Below, piece after piece: positions 33,839 to 42,129 of a stretch of 53,406 nucleotides of DNA (position 1 is the stretch's first letter; every line of letters begins with the position of its first letter). Source of the stretch: Desulfurellales bacterium (GTDB lineage: Bacteria > Campylobacterota_A > Desulfurellia > Desulfurellales > Hippeaceae). Below the pieces are notes generated by a model. That model saw only the letters and a list, made by a program, of their open reading frames with translations. It was not told where the DNA came from and did no database searches. Both the position numbers and the translations under genes were made by a program. The stretch spans positions 1 through 53,406 of the forward strand of contig JALVUQ010000039.1 in assembly GCA_027035575.1 (NCBI GenBank). The letters are read 5' to 3'.

Positions 33839-34030
33839 ACTTTTTTTTGGAACAAAAACAAAGTGAAGATGAATTTTGTTGGTAAGGTAGTTTATTGTGC
33901 TTATAAAGGTAAATTATGAAATTCGGTGCTGAAAACAGAGGAGAAAAAAATACTCTGCCTTGTGATATTATGTCTTTAATAGAGCTAAAAGTTATTATTA
34001 ATGTATTAAGTTTCTTTAAAAATATATATT

Positions 34031-34822
34031 ATGTATAATGATTTAAATTTGGGCAAGTGGAAAGATATTGATATAAACGTTGACAGTTTATGGATTATAA
34101 ACAAAAGAGTTAAAACGGGTAAGCACAGCAATATGTATCATGGAAATTTCATCCCACAAATTCCCAATCAATTAATAAGGCGCTACACAAAAGAAAATGA
34201 AATTGTTTTGGATCCATTTGTAGGAAGCGGAACAACGTTATTTGAGTGTGAGACTTTGAAGAGAAAATTTATAGGCTTTGATATAAATCCCGATATGGTA
34301 AAGTATGTGAATGATAAAATGGCTAACAGTTTATTTAAGGCTTTTGTTATTAATAAATGCGACGTAACAAGTAAAGAGGAGTTTGAGAGTTTATCTCAAG
34401 ATGCATTGAGAAAATTAGGTAGTGAGAAAGTCCAGTTTGTTATTGCTCACCCCCCGTATATGGATGTTGTGAAATTTACCAATAAGAGGGAAGATTTATC
34501 ACAAATATCAGTTTTAACAGAATTTATTAAGAGGTTTATTAATGCAGTGGAGAATTTTATTAAAATTTTAGATAAAAATCGCTACTTTGCGGTTGTCATT
34601 GGTGATGTTTATAAAAATAGTGAAGTTATCCCTTTGGGGTTTTATGTTATGGATGCAATTAAAAGACATTTTCAAGTTAAGCTTAAAGGAATAATCGTAA
34701 AAAATATTGAAGGCAATAGAGGGAAATTGGGTAAAGGTGGAATTTGGAGATATAGAGCATTAAAAAGTGACTATTATATTTTCAAGCATGAATATATTTT
34801 AGTTTTTAAAAAGGAATTTTGA
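34031..34822 (+). CDS. Amino-type DNA methyltransferase (N4-cytosine/N6-adenine class)
   Basis: 263 residues. The SAM-binding motif DPFVGSGTTLFECETLKRKFIGFDINPDM (about 57-85) precedes a catalytic motif of the PPY type, AHPPYMD (about 139-145). So the order is motif I then motif IV, as in alpha/gamma-like groups rather than the usual beta order. His-Pro-Pro-Tyr in place of Asp/Ser-Pro-Pro-Tyr is a known variant. First gene of a three-gene unit with a putative nuclease and a second methyltransferase; one base separates it from the next gene. No Shine-Dalgarno sequence before ATG 34031. More AT-rich than neighbours, suggesting transfer. Confidence 0.85.
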   Translation: MYNDLNLGKWKDIDINVDSLWIINKRVKTGKHSNMYHGNFIPQIPNQLIRRYTKENEIVLDPFVGSGTTLFECETLKRKFIGFDINPDMVKYVNDKMANSLFKAFVINKCDVTSKEEFESLSQDALRKLGSEKVQFVIAHPPYMDVVKFTNKREDLSQISVLTEFIKRFINAVENFIKILDKNRYFAVVIGDVYKNSEVIPLGFYVMDAIKRHFQVKLKGIIVKNIEGNRGKLGKGGIWRYRALKSDYYIFKHEYILVFKKEF

Positions 34823-34823
34823 T

Positions 34824-35720
34824 ATGAATATAAAAAAATATATGTCGGAAGAGACTGCTAAAAAAATATTTGGCAATAGGAAAAATGCCGAAACTTACTT
34901 GTTAAAATTATCCGAAAAGAAAGGGATTAGATTAAAGACTAAATTGGTATCCAGAGGAGTAAATAAAGGTAAAAAAGTATTAAATTATCCCAAAGACGAG
35001 ATATGGAAAGAGATAGTTAAAGAATGGGATTATGATGCTGCTCTGGGTATTATTCGTGATATATTTAAGACTACGGATAAGTATAAAAATGGTAAAGAAG
35101 CCGATAAAGTTATGAAAGTTTTAACCGATGAATGGAATAGATTGAGTTTGGGGAAACTTGAATGGCCTTTTTCTCAAGGTGCCTTTGATGATTTTGTTCA
35201 GAGAATTAATTCTGAAAATTTAGACGGAACAAAAAAAGATGACAAAGTAAAAATAGCAGCTGTAAAGTATCGTAGAATTAAGGAAATTAATACCGTTAGG
35301 AATGATTTTATTGAAACTTTAATTTTTGATAAAAAAGATAATATACTGCCAACTTTAAACCATAGAAGAGGGGTGGATTTTTTTATCAACGGTGAATCAT
35401 TTGATCAAAAAGTTGCCAAAAGCCCCACAAATGAGTTTAAAAGAAGATATAAAGACAATTGGAGAGAGGTTGCCATAAAAAACCCCAATAAAGTAGCTGA
35501 ATATTTGTATAAATATCAAGATGAAGGTAGATTTGGGGCTGACTCAAGATTGTTGATTGTTTATATAGATGAAGGTGTTTCTGTTGCAGCCATAAAAGAT
35601 AAAATAAATAAATTTGATTTAGATAGACCTACTGAAATAACCTTTACGTATAAGCACAAGATTCAAGGAGAAAAAACTTACAAGGTTTCTTGTTATATAA
35701 TTTTACTTTATGAAGGTTAA
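34824..35720 (+). CDS. Putative type II restriction endonuclease (PD-(D/E)XK-like)
   Basis: 298 residues, no family I can name. Position between two methyltransferases strongly suggests the restriction enzyme. A possible catalytic core lies at about residues 184-200: GVDFFINGESFDQKVAKSP, where Asp and the D-x-K of FDQK could be the metal and catalytic residues. The N-terminal part (1-60) is basic and helical and may bind DNA. AAGGA lies eight bases before the ATG; two bases separate its stop from the next gene. The call is context plus a weak motif. Confidence 0.6.
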   Translation: MNIKKYMSEETAKKIFGNRKNAETYLLKLSEKKGIRLKTKLVSRGVNKGKKVLNYPKDEIWKEIVKEWDYDAALGIIRDIFKTTDKYKNGKEADKVMKVLTDEWNRLSLGKLEWPFSQGAFDDFVQRINSENLDGTKKDDKVKIAAVKYRRIKEINTVRNDFIETLIFDKKDNILPTLNHRRGVDFFINGESFDQKVAKSPTNEFKRRYKDNWREVAIKNPNKVAEYLYKYQDEGRFGADSRLLIVYIDEGVSVAAIKDKINKFDLDRPTEITFTYKHKIQGEKTYKVSCYIILLYEG

Positions 35721-35722
35721 TT

Positions 35723-36724
35723 ATGAACTACATAGGCTCTAAATATAGACTGTCGAAATTTATAAAAACAACTATTGTTTCTGTTGTAGGTCAAGATTTG
35801 TCAGATAAAATTTTCTGTGATATTTTTGCAGGTACTGGAATTGTCGGTAGAAATTTTAAGAATTTAGTAAAAAAAGTAATAGCCAACGATTTTGAATATT
35901 ACAGTTATGTTTTAAATAAAAATTATATTGAAAATCATACACCAATTCCAAATAAGGAAGAATATATTGAACAACTTAACAAAACTGAACCTGTTGAAGG
36001 ATTTATTTATTGGAATTACTGCACGGGTAGTGGCAGTAAAAGACAATATTTCTCGGATGAAAACGGTAAAAAGATTGATGCAGTAAGACAACAGATAGAA
36101 AAATGGAAAAATAACAATGAAATTTCTAATGAATTATATTATTTTTTATTAGCCAGTTTAATTGAAAGCGCTGATAAAGTCGCAAATACGGCATCTGTTT
36201 ACGGAGCATTTTTAAAACATCTCAAACAAAGTGCCAAAAAAGAGATTGTTGTTGAGCCGGCTGAATTTGATGTGAATGACAATGAGCATTTGGTTTTTAA
36301 TGAGGACAGCAATAAATTGATTAAACATATAGAAGGCGATATCTTATATATTGACCCTCCCTACAATGCTCGCCAATACGGAGCTAATTACCATTTATTA
36401 AATACTATAGCGTTATACGATAGTTTTAAACCGATAGGCAAGACAGGATTGAGGAAATATAAGAAATCTCAATATTGTATCAAAAACTCCGTGAAAGAAG
36501 TGTTTGAAGAGTTAATAAAAAATGCCAAATTTAAATATATATTTTTGAGTTATAATAATGAAGGATTAATGTCTGTTGAAGACATAAAGATGATTATGTC
36601 TAAGTATGGTAAATATGATTTAGAAACAGTAGAATATCAGAGATTCAGAGCCGATAAAGAAGAAAATAGGAATCACAAAGCAAATAAAACTAAAGAGTAT
36701 TTGCATATACTTGAAAAGATATGA
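35723..36724 (+). CDS. D12-class N6-adenine DNA methyltransferase
   Basis: 333 residues. Motif X/N-terminus NYIGSKYRLSKFI, motif I CDIFAGTGIVGRNFK (about 33-47) and catalytic DPPYNARQYGANYHLLNTIALYD (about 212-234) define the Dam/FokI-like D12 family. Length and NARQYG continuation resemble methyltransferases of type IIS systems. With the first methyltransferase it could protect the two strands of an asymmetric target. AAGG lies six bases before the ATG. Confidence 0.92.
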   Translation: MNYIGSKYRLSKFIKTTIVSVVGQDLSDKIFCDIFAGTGIVGRNFKNLVKKVIANDFEYYSYVLNKNYIENHTPIPNKEEYIEQLNKTEPVEGFIYWNYCTGSGSKRQYFSDENGKKIDAVRQQIEKWKNNNEISNELYYFLLASLIESADKVANTASVYGAFLKHLKQSAKKEIVVEPAEFDVNDNEHLVFNEDSNKLIKHIEGDILYIDPPYNARQYGANYHLLNTIALYDSFKPIGKTGLRKYKKSQYCIKNSVKEVFEELIKNAKFKYIFLSYNNEGLMSVEDIKMIMSKYGKYDLETVEYQRFRADKEENRNHKANKTKEYLHILEKI

Positions 36725-36748
36725 TGGGATTTAAAGAAAACCGAATGG

Positions 36749-36788
36749 TTGTAATACTTTTCTGTCAGGCATATGCAGAGAATTCTCT
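36749..36788 (+). promoter_or_regulatory. Promoter and overlapping palindrome before the 36831 gene
   Basis: TTGTAA (36749-36754), 17-base spacer, TATGCA (36772-36777). The perfect 12-base palindrome AGAGAATTCTCT (36777-36788) overlaps the expected transcription start, a usual place for a repressor site. Assignment is tentative. Confidence 0.4.
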
Positions 36789-36830
36789 ATGATTGAAATA
36801 AAACTTTAAAGTATTAAAGGAGCAAAAGAT

Positions 36831-37208
36831 TTGAATAACAAACTCTGTTTGTTAACCAAGAGCGAAATTGAGGAAATTCAAAACTGGATTTCGGATAACG
36901 ATTATTCGGTATATAAGGGATATTTTGATTTAAGATTTAGTTTTCATCTGCTCGGTGATACTGTTGAAATTGAGTATGTTGCAGACGTCACAATAAGACT
37001 CCTTGCAGTTGACGATGATTTCAATAATAGAAGCAGCAGTATGGATTTGGATGCAGGCTTTTTGAAAATAGGAAATATCACGGTAAATCTGGAGCTTTCT
37101 GATGAGGTTTTGAAAAAATACTACAACTATGCACAAAAAACAACATAGGCGCATTTTGAAGAGGAGTGTGAACCGCCAGGTGACTATATTGATTTTAAGA
37201 TTTTTTAG
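36831..37208 (+). pseudogene. Unrecognised small gene interrupted by an in-frame amber codon
   Basis: TTG start at 36831 with AGGAG eight bases upstream gives 105 residues, stopping at TAG (37146-37148). The same frame continues without a break for 19 more sense codons to TAG at 37206-37208, ending FEEECEPPGDYIDFKIF, which has a natural protein look (acidic, Cys-Glu-Pro-Pro-Gly-Asp-Tyr). The amber codon is one base from CAG (Gln). So the gene is either recently broken, read through, or the stop is real and the tail chance. No family recognised. Immediately follows the restriction-modification operon. Confidence 0.5.
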
Positions 37209-37243
37209 TTTTGGATATGAGATTTATGCTTGCGAGGGGGGGT

Positions 37244-37621
37244 ATGATTGATACTGTTTATCTGCCTTTTAGAAGGCTTGCTGTTGAAGACAACAAAAAA
37301 CTAATTGAGGATGTCTCGATTATAAAGGTAAAAGAAGACCCAAATGTTCTTTATTTTGATGCTGCAGATACAGAGAAAATTGTAAACAGGGCATACGATA
37401 TGGGTTTTGAGATTTATGGTATTGAATGTTGGTCTTCTGCGGATATTGGATACTTTAGAACCTATGTTGAAGAAGGATATACCGATAAGTTTAATGTTCA
37501 CAAAAAAGAGTGGGCAAAAGATGCTATAAAAAGACTGGTTAGAGAATATAGAGAACTTGTTTTAAAAGATGAACCGAATAATCCGCCGATTTTTAATTTG
37601 ACAATAGGCAAAAACCGGTAA
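37244..37621 (+). CDS. Hypothetical protein next to the restriction-modification locus
   Basis: 125 residues, no signal or membrane segment, family not recognised. ATG at 37244 is chosen for the very strong GAGGGGGG five bases upstream; the frame is open to 37211. The composition is that of a small soluble alpha/beta protein (EDPNVLYFDAADTEKIVNRAYDMGFEIYGIECWSSADIGYF). Together with the preceding broken gene it may be a small accessory cassette, but no function is claimed. Confidence 0.65.
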   Translation: MIDTVYLPFRRLAVEDNKKLIEDVSIIKVKEDPNVLYFDAADTEKIVNRAYDMGFEIYGIECWSSADIGYFRTYVEEGYTDKFNVHKKEWAKDAIKRLVREYRELVLKDEPNNPPIFNLTIGKNR

Positions 37622-37655
37622 TAAAAAAGACGGCATCTTCTTATGCTTTAGAAAA

Positions 37656-38672
37656 TTAAGATTTTAAGCCCAACTTTTCCGCCACATCTTTATAATCAGG
37701 GTCATCTGCATAGAGCTTTTCAAGCTCGTTTTGCGAGCGTTTGTGCTGACCGAGTTTTTCATAGATAAGCGCTCTCTCATACCTGATGGCTTTAAGTAGG
37801 TCTTCCGGTCTGCCTTTTTTTCTTCGCAGGGCTGTTGTTAGGGTTTTGGCTGCTGCCTCTTCCAAGCCGAGCCTGTGAAGTGCTTTGGCTTTATAGAACA
37901 ACAAAGCACTATGTATGTAGGTTTCGTTTTCAACATTTTCGGCGAGCTCAACAACCGTTTGCAGAGTTTCTTTGTCGTTGGGTTTTGCATCCAACAGCAG
38001 TTCTGCAAGCGACAGTTTAACCACCACATCATCAGGTGCAATCTTTAAAAGCTCTTTTAAATAAAAAACTGCACTATCGAAGCGCTTGGTTGCCTGGTAG
38101 GCTTCAACAAGTCCAAGCAGTGCACCTTTGACGTCTATGCCCACATCTATTGAAATCTCTACGGTGATAGATAAAGTCAGAGTAGGCACAATGCCGTATT
38201 TTGAAAGATAACTTCCCAGATTTTCATTATTTTTAAGTGCCGTTTCGAGATACTCTACAGCTTTATCGTACTGTTGATTTTTTAGGGCTAAAAAGCCTGC
38301 AAGGTATGCACCGTCAGCTATATGTACGGCTTGTTTGAAATATTCAAAAGCCTTCTCTTCATTTCCTGCAACAAGTTCTCTACACCCGTTAACAAGGGCT
38401 TTTTCATTATCCGGTGTGATAAGCTGCTTAAAAAAGCCCATAGTTAGATTGTCGTTAGCATCTTGTTCGGTTTTTGCGCTCTGTTTTTTCTTAGAGTGTG
38501 TTTTTGTGTAAAACAAACCTGTCCCCGGGATGCCAAATGTAGTTCTTGTGCCCTTTGGTCCTACGGTATATTTAGCTCCTCTTACACCAAACGAAAGCGA
38601 TGCGCCGGATTTGCTTATGTTTAAGGTTACACCCGGCAGAATCTTCATTCTTCTCCAAAATCTAAAACCCAT
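37656..38672 (-). CDS. DUF4236 domain protein with TPR repeats
   Basis: 338 residues. The first 55 (MGFRFWRRMKILPGVTLNISKSGASLSFGVRGAKYTVGPKGTRTTFGIPGTGLFYTK) are a textbook DUF4236 domain. From about 95 to 335 there are repeated helix pairs of TPR type (AFEYFKQAVHIADGAYLAGFLALKNQQYDKAVEYLETALK; ALIYEKLGQHKRSQNELEKLYADDPDY). DUF4236 function is unknown; combination with TPR suggests a scaffold. GGGGAGG precedes the ATG. GC content appears higher than in the preceding island, so the island probably ends before it. Confidence 0.85.
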   Translation of the reverse strand: MGFRFWRRMKILPGVTLNISKSGASLSFGVRGAKYTVGPKGTRTTFGIPGTGLFYTKTHSKKKQSAKTEQDANDNLTMGFFKQLITPDNEKALVNGCRELVAGNEEKAFEYFKQAVHIADGAYLAGFLALKNQQYDKAVEYLETALKNNENLGSYLSKYGIVPTLTLSITVEISIDVGIDVKGALLGLVEAYQATKRFDSAVFYLKELLKIAPDDVVVKLSLAELLLDAKPNDKETLQTVVELAENVENETYIHSALLFYKAKALHRLGLEEAAAKTLTTALRRKKGRPEDLLKAIRYERALIYEKLGQHKRSQNELEKLYADDPDYKDVAEKLGLKS

Positions 38673-38686
38673 ACTGCCTCCCCGTT

Positions 38687-38736
38687 AAACACTGTTTTCT
38701 TGTCAGTCTTAAATGCCTAAACAAACAGTATTGTTT
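38687..38736. promoter_or_regulatory. Paired AAACA-TGTTT-type sites upstream of the DUF4236-TPR gene
   Basis: AAACACTGTTT (38687-38697) and AAACAGTATTGTTT (38723-38736) share the inverted half-sites AAACA and TGTTT. They lie 15-65 bases upstream of the minus-strand start at 38672, where a repressor would act. Candidate operator pair only. Confidence 0.4.
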
Positions 38737-38884
38737 CAAGATATGAAAAAGGCAGACACTTTGTCAAGAAAGTAAATAATGGTTAGGTTAATAAAATGGT
38801 GGATTTTTTTGGAAACGGAGTATAAATTATAAATTAGAGGTAAATGTGTACGATGTAAAAAAGTAAAAACAAGAAAGAGGGCGG

Positions 38885-39379
38885 ATGATGAGCGCACTGA
38901 AAAGAATTTCCATATTTATTTGGTGTATTGTGTTTGCTTTGTTAGGCTCTCAGGGAGTTTTTGCCAAAGAGCTCTATCTTGTTAAAAAAGATGGTAAAAA
39001 GGTAAACATTGAAGATATTTTGCCCGAGCATATAGCAGGATATCCGGTTGCATTGGAGATTTATATTCCTAACTTCTGGGGTGGAAAATATAAAAAATTC
39101 AACGAAAAGTATGGTGAAAAATACGGCAGAAAGGTTTTGGGAGGCTACGATTATTCGTCGGCTTCTATTCTTGCAATAATCTATAACGGGGTGAAGGTTG
39201 TGGACGAAAAAGGCAGAAGTGTGGAGTTTTTGGATAAAATCGACAGAAGAAAGCTTATGTATGCTGTTGCCGAACCGTCCGCTATCAATAACTTGCTTTA
39301 TAATGTAATTAGAAACTATATAGTTGACGACACGAAAGAGGGACCGAAAAGTTCAAGCTATACGGGCTGTACAAAATAG
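38885..39379 (+). CDS. Exported hypothetical protein
   Basis: 164 residues with a signal peptide (about 1-27, ISIFIWCIVFALLGSQGVFA). The mature part is basic and Tyr/Lys-rich (KYKKFNEKYGEKYGRKVLGGYDYSSASILAIIYNGVKVV), ending in a tail with a single Cys (SSYTGCTK). No domain recognised. Two adjacent ATGs (38885, 38888) follow AGAGGGCGG. Periplasmic or surface location is inferred. Confidence 0.75.
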   Translation: MMSALKRISIFIWCIVFALLGSQGVFAKELYLVKKDGKKVNIEDILPEHIAGYPVALEIYIPNFWGGKYKKFNEKYGEKYGRKVLGGYDYSSASILAIIYNGVKVVDEKGRSVEFLDKIDRRKLMYAVAEPSAINNLLYNVIRNYIVDDTKEGPKSSSYTGCTK

Positions 39380-39445
39380 CAACAACAGTTATTGCCTGAT
39401 TAAACCTTAAAAAAACGGTAAATGTCGGTATTAAACCATACTTAT

Positions 39446-39468
39446 CCTTACGTTAAGGTTAATATAAT
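39446..39468 (+). promoter_or_regulatory. Palindrome directly upstream of a -10 box, before the dehydratase gene
   Basis: CCTTACGTTAAGG (39446-39458), arms CCTTA and TAAGG, is followed four bases later by TATAAT (39463-39468). The -35 region is poor. A palindrome in the spacer with a weak -35 is the layout used by MerR-type activators, but no regulator is nearby. The gap 39380-39775 (396 bases) holds no recognisable gene; a second possible -35/-10 pair (TTTAAA, 16 bases, TATAAA) lies at about 39530-39558. Confidence 0.45.
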
Positions 39469-39775
39469 CTCTTTTATAAAAATACCGTATAAATAAGCGT
39501 ATTTCTTTATACTTGCTGACCGATACTGTTTAAAATTTACAAATTTATCATATAAAAGTTGGCATTATAAGAATTAATATGGTAAACTCTGCAACAAGAA
39601 TTATGTAGGCTGCAATTTATTCGGTTTGCGATAATGAAGTAAAATTGTTGTAAAAATAGTGTTTGAGGGGGGGTGGGCAGATTTTAAAGATAAAAAGGTG
39701 GTTGGATTGATGTGCTTAAAGTTTACGTTATCGTTCAATAGAAGAAGAAAGTTAATCTAAAAAAGGGAGGATGAA

Positions 39776-41305
39776 ATGCCGGTAAAAACGTTTGACGAGT
39801 ATTTTGAAAGAATAAAAAAGATGAACAGAAACGTCTATATGGATGGTGAAAAGGTTGCAAGAGATGACGAAAGACTCTCAGGGCAGCTGAGGGTTATCAA
39901 AGAGACATACGACAGGGCAAACGACCCGGAATTTGAAGATGTGTGTACCGCAACATCACACTTAACGGGAGAAAAGATAAACCGGTTCACACACATTCAT
40001 CAAAACAGAGAAGACCTGCTCAAAAAACAGCTTATGACCAAGCTGTTAGCTCACAGGGTAGGCGGATGTATAATGAGATGTATGGGTATAGACGCTATGA
40101 ATGCTCTGTCTGTTGTAACCTATGAGATGGACCAGATGTTGAAGACCGATGTGAATAAGAATTTTATAAACTACCTGAAGTATTTCCAGGAGAATGACAT
40201 AACGGCAAACTGCGCTCAGACCGATACAAAGGGTGATAGGCTTAAAAGACCTCACGAACAAAAAGACCCCGATATGTATTTGAGAATCATTGAAAGCAGA
40301 AGCGACGGTATTGTTGTCAGGGGTGCCAAAATCGACAATACGACAGCACCGGTTAGCGATGAAATCATTGTTGTTCCGACAAGGTTTATGACAGACAAAG
40401 ATAACGAATATGCCGTATCGTTTGCCATACCTGCCGATGCTGAGGGCGTTAAACTGCTTACAAGACCTGCCAATCAGTTTAAAAGAAAGTATTTGAAAGC
40501 GCCTATTGCCGAAATGGGTGACGCTGAATCTTTTACTATTTTTGACGATGTTTTTGTACCGAGAGAGAGGGTATTTTTGGATGGTAAAGGAGACCCGAGG
40601 CAGACGGCATTTGCAGGATTCCTTGCGCTTCTTTTTGCTCATTTCCACAGACACTCATACACAGGCTGCAAACCGGCTGTATCGGAAATTTTGGCTTCTG
40701 CGGCTGCGCTTGTTTCAGAGTATAACGGTATCGAAAAAGAAGACCACGTGAGAGAAAAGATATCTCATCTTATCGGAACAGCCGAATTGGTGTTTGCAGC
40801 CGGGCAGGCAAGTGCATACAGAGCCGAGGCTTCGGGCTCCGGCACTTTAATTCCCGATGAGGTTTTGACAAATGCCGGAAGAAGACTCGCCGGTGAGGAA
40901 ATATACAACGAATATAAGATAGTTGCCGATTTGGCGGGAGGCTTATGTGCCACGATGCCTTTTGAGGAGGAATTTTTTGCAGAGGAAACAAAGGATTTGG
41001 CAAACAAGTATTTGATAAGAAATCCGAGCATCTGTGCCGAAAACCAGCATAAGTGTTTCAGAGGGCTTGAGAATTTGTTAGTTTCGGATTACGCTGGTTT
41101 GATGCAGGTTGCAGGTCTCCACGGAGGCGGTTCTCCTCAGCTTGAAACCATAACTATGATGCAGAGATACGACCTTGAAAGCTTAAAAAGCATAGCTCAA
41201 TACCTGTTTGGCATTAAGGAGAAGCTGCCGAGATACGAAAGAGAGACGGTTACGCCGAGGAAGCAGCTTGAAAGGTTTAAAAAAATGTACGGGGCTAAAA
41301 AATAG
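39776..41305 (+). CDS. abfD: 4-hydroxybutyryl-CoA dehydratase / vinylacetyl-CoA delta-isomerase
   Basis: Flavin and [4Fe-4S] radical enzyme converting 4-hydroxybutyryl-CoA to crotonyl-CoA. 509 residues, the length of the Clostridium aminobutyricum and archaeal enzymes. The cluster ligands of the known enzyme (Cys99, Cys103, His292, Cys299) correspond exactly, offset by one, to Cys98, Cys102 (GGCIMRCMG), His291 and Cys298 (HRHSYTGC). The family also contains oxygen-dependent 4-hydroxyphenylacetate hydroxylases without these ligands, so the dehydratase reading is well supported. GGGAGG precedes the ATG. An SDR gene follows 39 bases downstream, likely in the same operon. Confidence 0.9.
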   Translation: MPVKTFDEYFERIKKMNRNVYMDGEKVARDDERLSGQLRVIKETYDRANDPEFEDVCTATSHLTGEKINRFTHIHQNREDLLKKQLMTKLLAHRVGGCIMRCMGIDAMNALSVVTYEMDQMLKTDVNKNFINYLKYFQENDITANCAQTDTKGDRLKRPHEQKDPDMYLRIIESRSDGIVVRGAKIDNTTAPVSDEIIVVPTRFMTDKDNEYAVSFAIPADAEGVKLLTRPANQFKRKYLKAPIAEMGDAESFTIFDDVFVPRERVFLDGKGDPRQTAFAGFLALLFAHFHRHSYTGCKPAVSEILASAAALVSEYNGIEKEDHVREKISHLIGTAELVFAAGQASAYRAEASGSGTLIPDEVLTNAGRRLAGEEIYNEYKIVADLAGGLCATMPFEEEFFAEETKDLANKYLIRNPSICAENQHKCFRGLENLLVSDYAGLMQVAGLHGGGSPQLETITMMQRYDLESLKSIAQYLFGIKEKLPRYERETVTPRKQLERFKKMYGAKK

Positions 41306-41344
41306 ATACATTCGTAGTTTACAATAAGCAAAAGAGGTGTGAAA

Positions 41345-42115
41345 ATGGCAGCTGAAGAGATTTTCGATTTGAAAGGCAAAGTTGCTTTGATTACCGGAGG
41401 ATATAGGGGAATCGGAGAGGTTTTCACAAGGACATTGGCAAAAGCAGGTGTTAATGTTGCAATTGCGGCAAGAAATAAAGACGGATGCGTGCAGCTTGCT
41501 GATGAGCTTGAGAGCAGTTACGGCATAAAAGCTATCGGCGAGGCGGTTGACGTTGTTAAGAAAGAGAGTGTGAAAGAGCTTGTATCAAAGGTTGCAGGTG
41601 AGTTTAAACGCATAGACATACTTGTAAATTCCGCAGGTGTATCAGGCGTTCAAAAACCTACGGTTGAGTTGGAAGAAGACGAGCTTGATTATGTATTTAG
41701 TGTTGATTTTAAAGGAACGCTCTTTTGTTCGCAAGAGGCTGCCAAGTTGATGGCAAAGCAAAACGGTGGGAAAATAATAAATGTGGCTTCGATTGCAGGT
41801 AAATTGGCTATACCGTATATGGCAGGATATTGTGTCAGCAAGGCAAGCGTTATACAGCTTACGAGAGTTATGGCTCTTGAGCTTGCAAGGTATAATATAC
41901 AGGTGAACGCTCTTTGCCCTGGATATTTTTTAAGCGATATGAACAAGGAGTTTTTTGAAAGCAAAAAGGGTAAGCAGTATATAAACGAACGCATACCGTT
42001 GAAACGTTTGGGGAATTTAAAAGAGCTGGAAAGCACGGTTATTTATCTGGCGAGCGCTCCTGCTTATCTTACGGGTACCGAGATTGTAATTGACGGAGCT
42101 CAAAGCATAATTTAA
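41345..42115 (+). CDS. Short-chain dehydrogenase/reductase (SDR)
   Basis: 256 residues. Cofactor motif TGGYRGIG (about 17-24), NSAGVSG in the NAG position, catalytic Ser in VASIAG and YCVSK (Tyr-x3-Lys), then the family CPGYFLSDM region. Resembles 3-oxoacyl-ACP/CoA reductases, gluconate 5-dehydrogenases and related. With the dehydratase upstream it may act on a crotonyl-CoA-derived hydroxyacyl-CoA; this is inference. ATG at 41345 follows AGAGGTG; GTG at 41339 is possible. Confidence 0.88.
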   Translation: MAAEEIFDLKGKVALITGGYRGIGEVFTRTLAKAGVNVAIAARNKDGCVQLADELESSYGIKAIGEAVDVVKKESVKELVSKVAGEFKRIDILVNSAGVSGVQKPTVELEEDELDYVFSVDFKGTLFCSQEAAKLMAKQNGGKIINVASIAGKLAIPYMAGYCVSKASVIQLTRVMALELARYNIQVNALCPGYFLSDMNKEFFESKKGKQYINERIPLKRLGNLKELESTVIYLASAPAYLTGTEIVIDGAQSII

Positions 42116-42129
42116 ACGTTTGTTTGTTT

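Noticed and set aside
39665-39680. Run of G upstream of the dehydratase gene, considered as a phase-variable tract or G-quadruplex
   Set aside because: Only one long G-run broken by a T; no repeated G-tracts and not inside a gene.
39709-39759. A 16-codon frame with AGGTGG upstream, before the dehydratase gene
   Set aside because: No aromatic, attenuator or terminator structure follows, so there is no support for a leader peptide.
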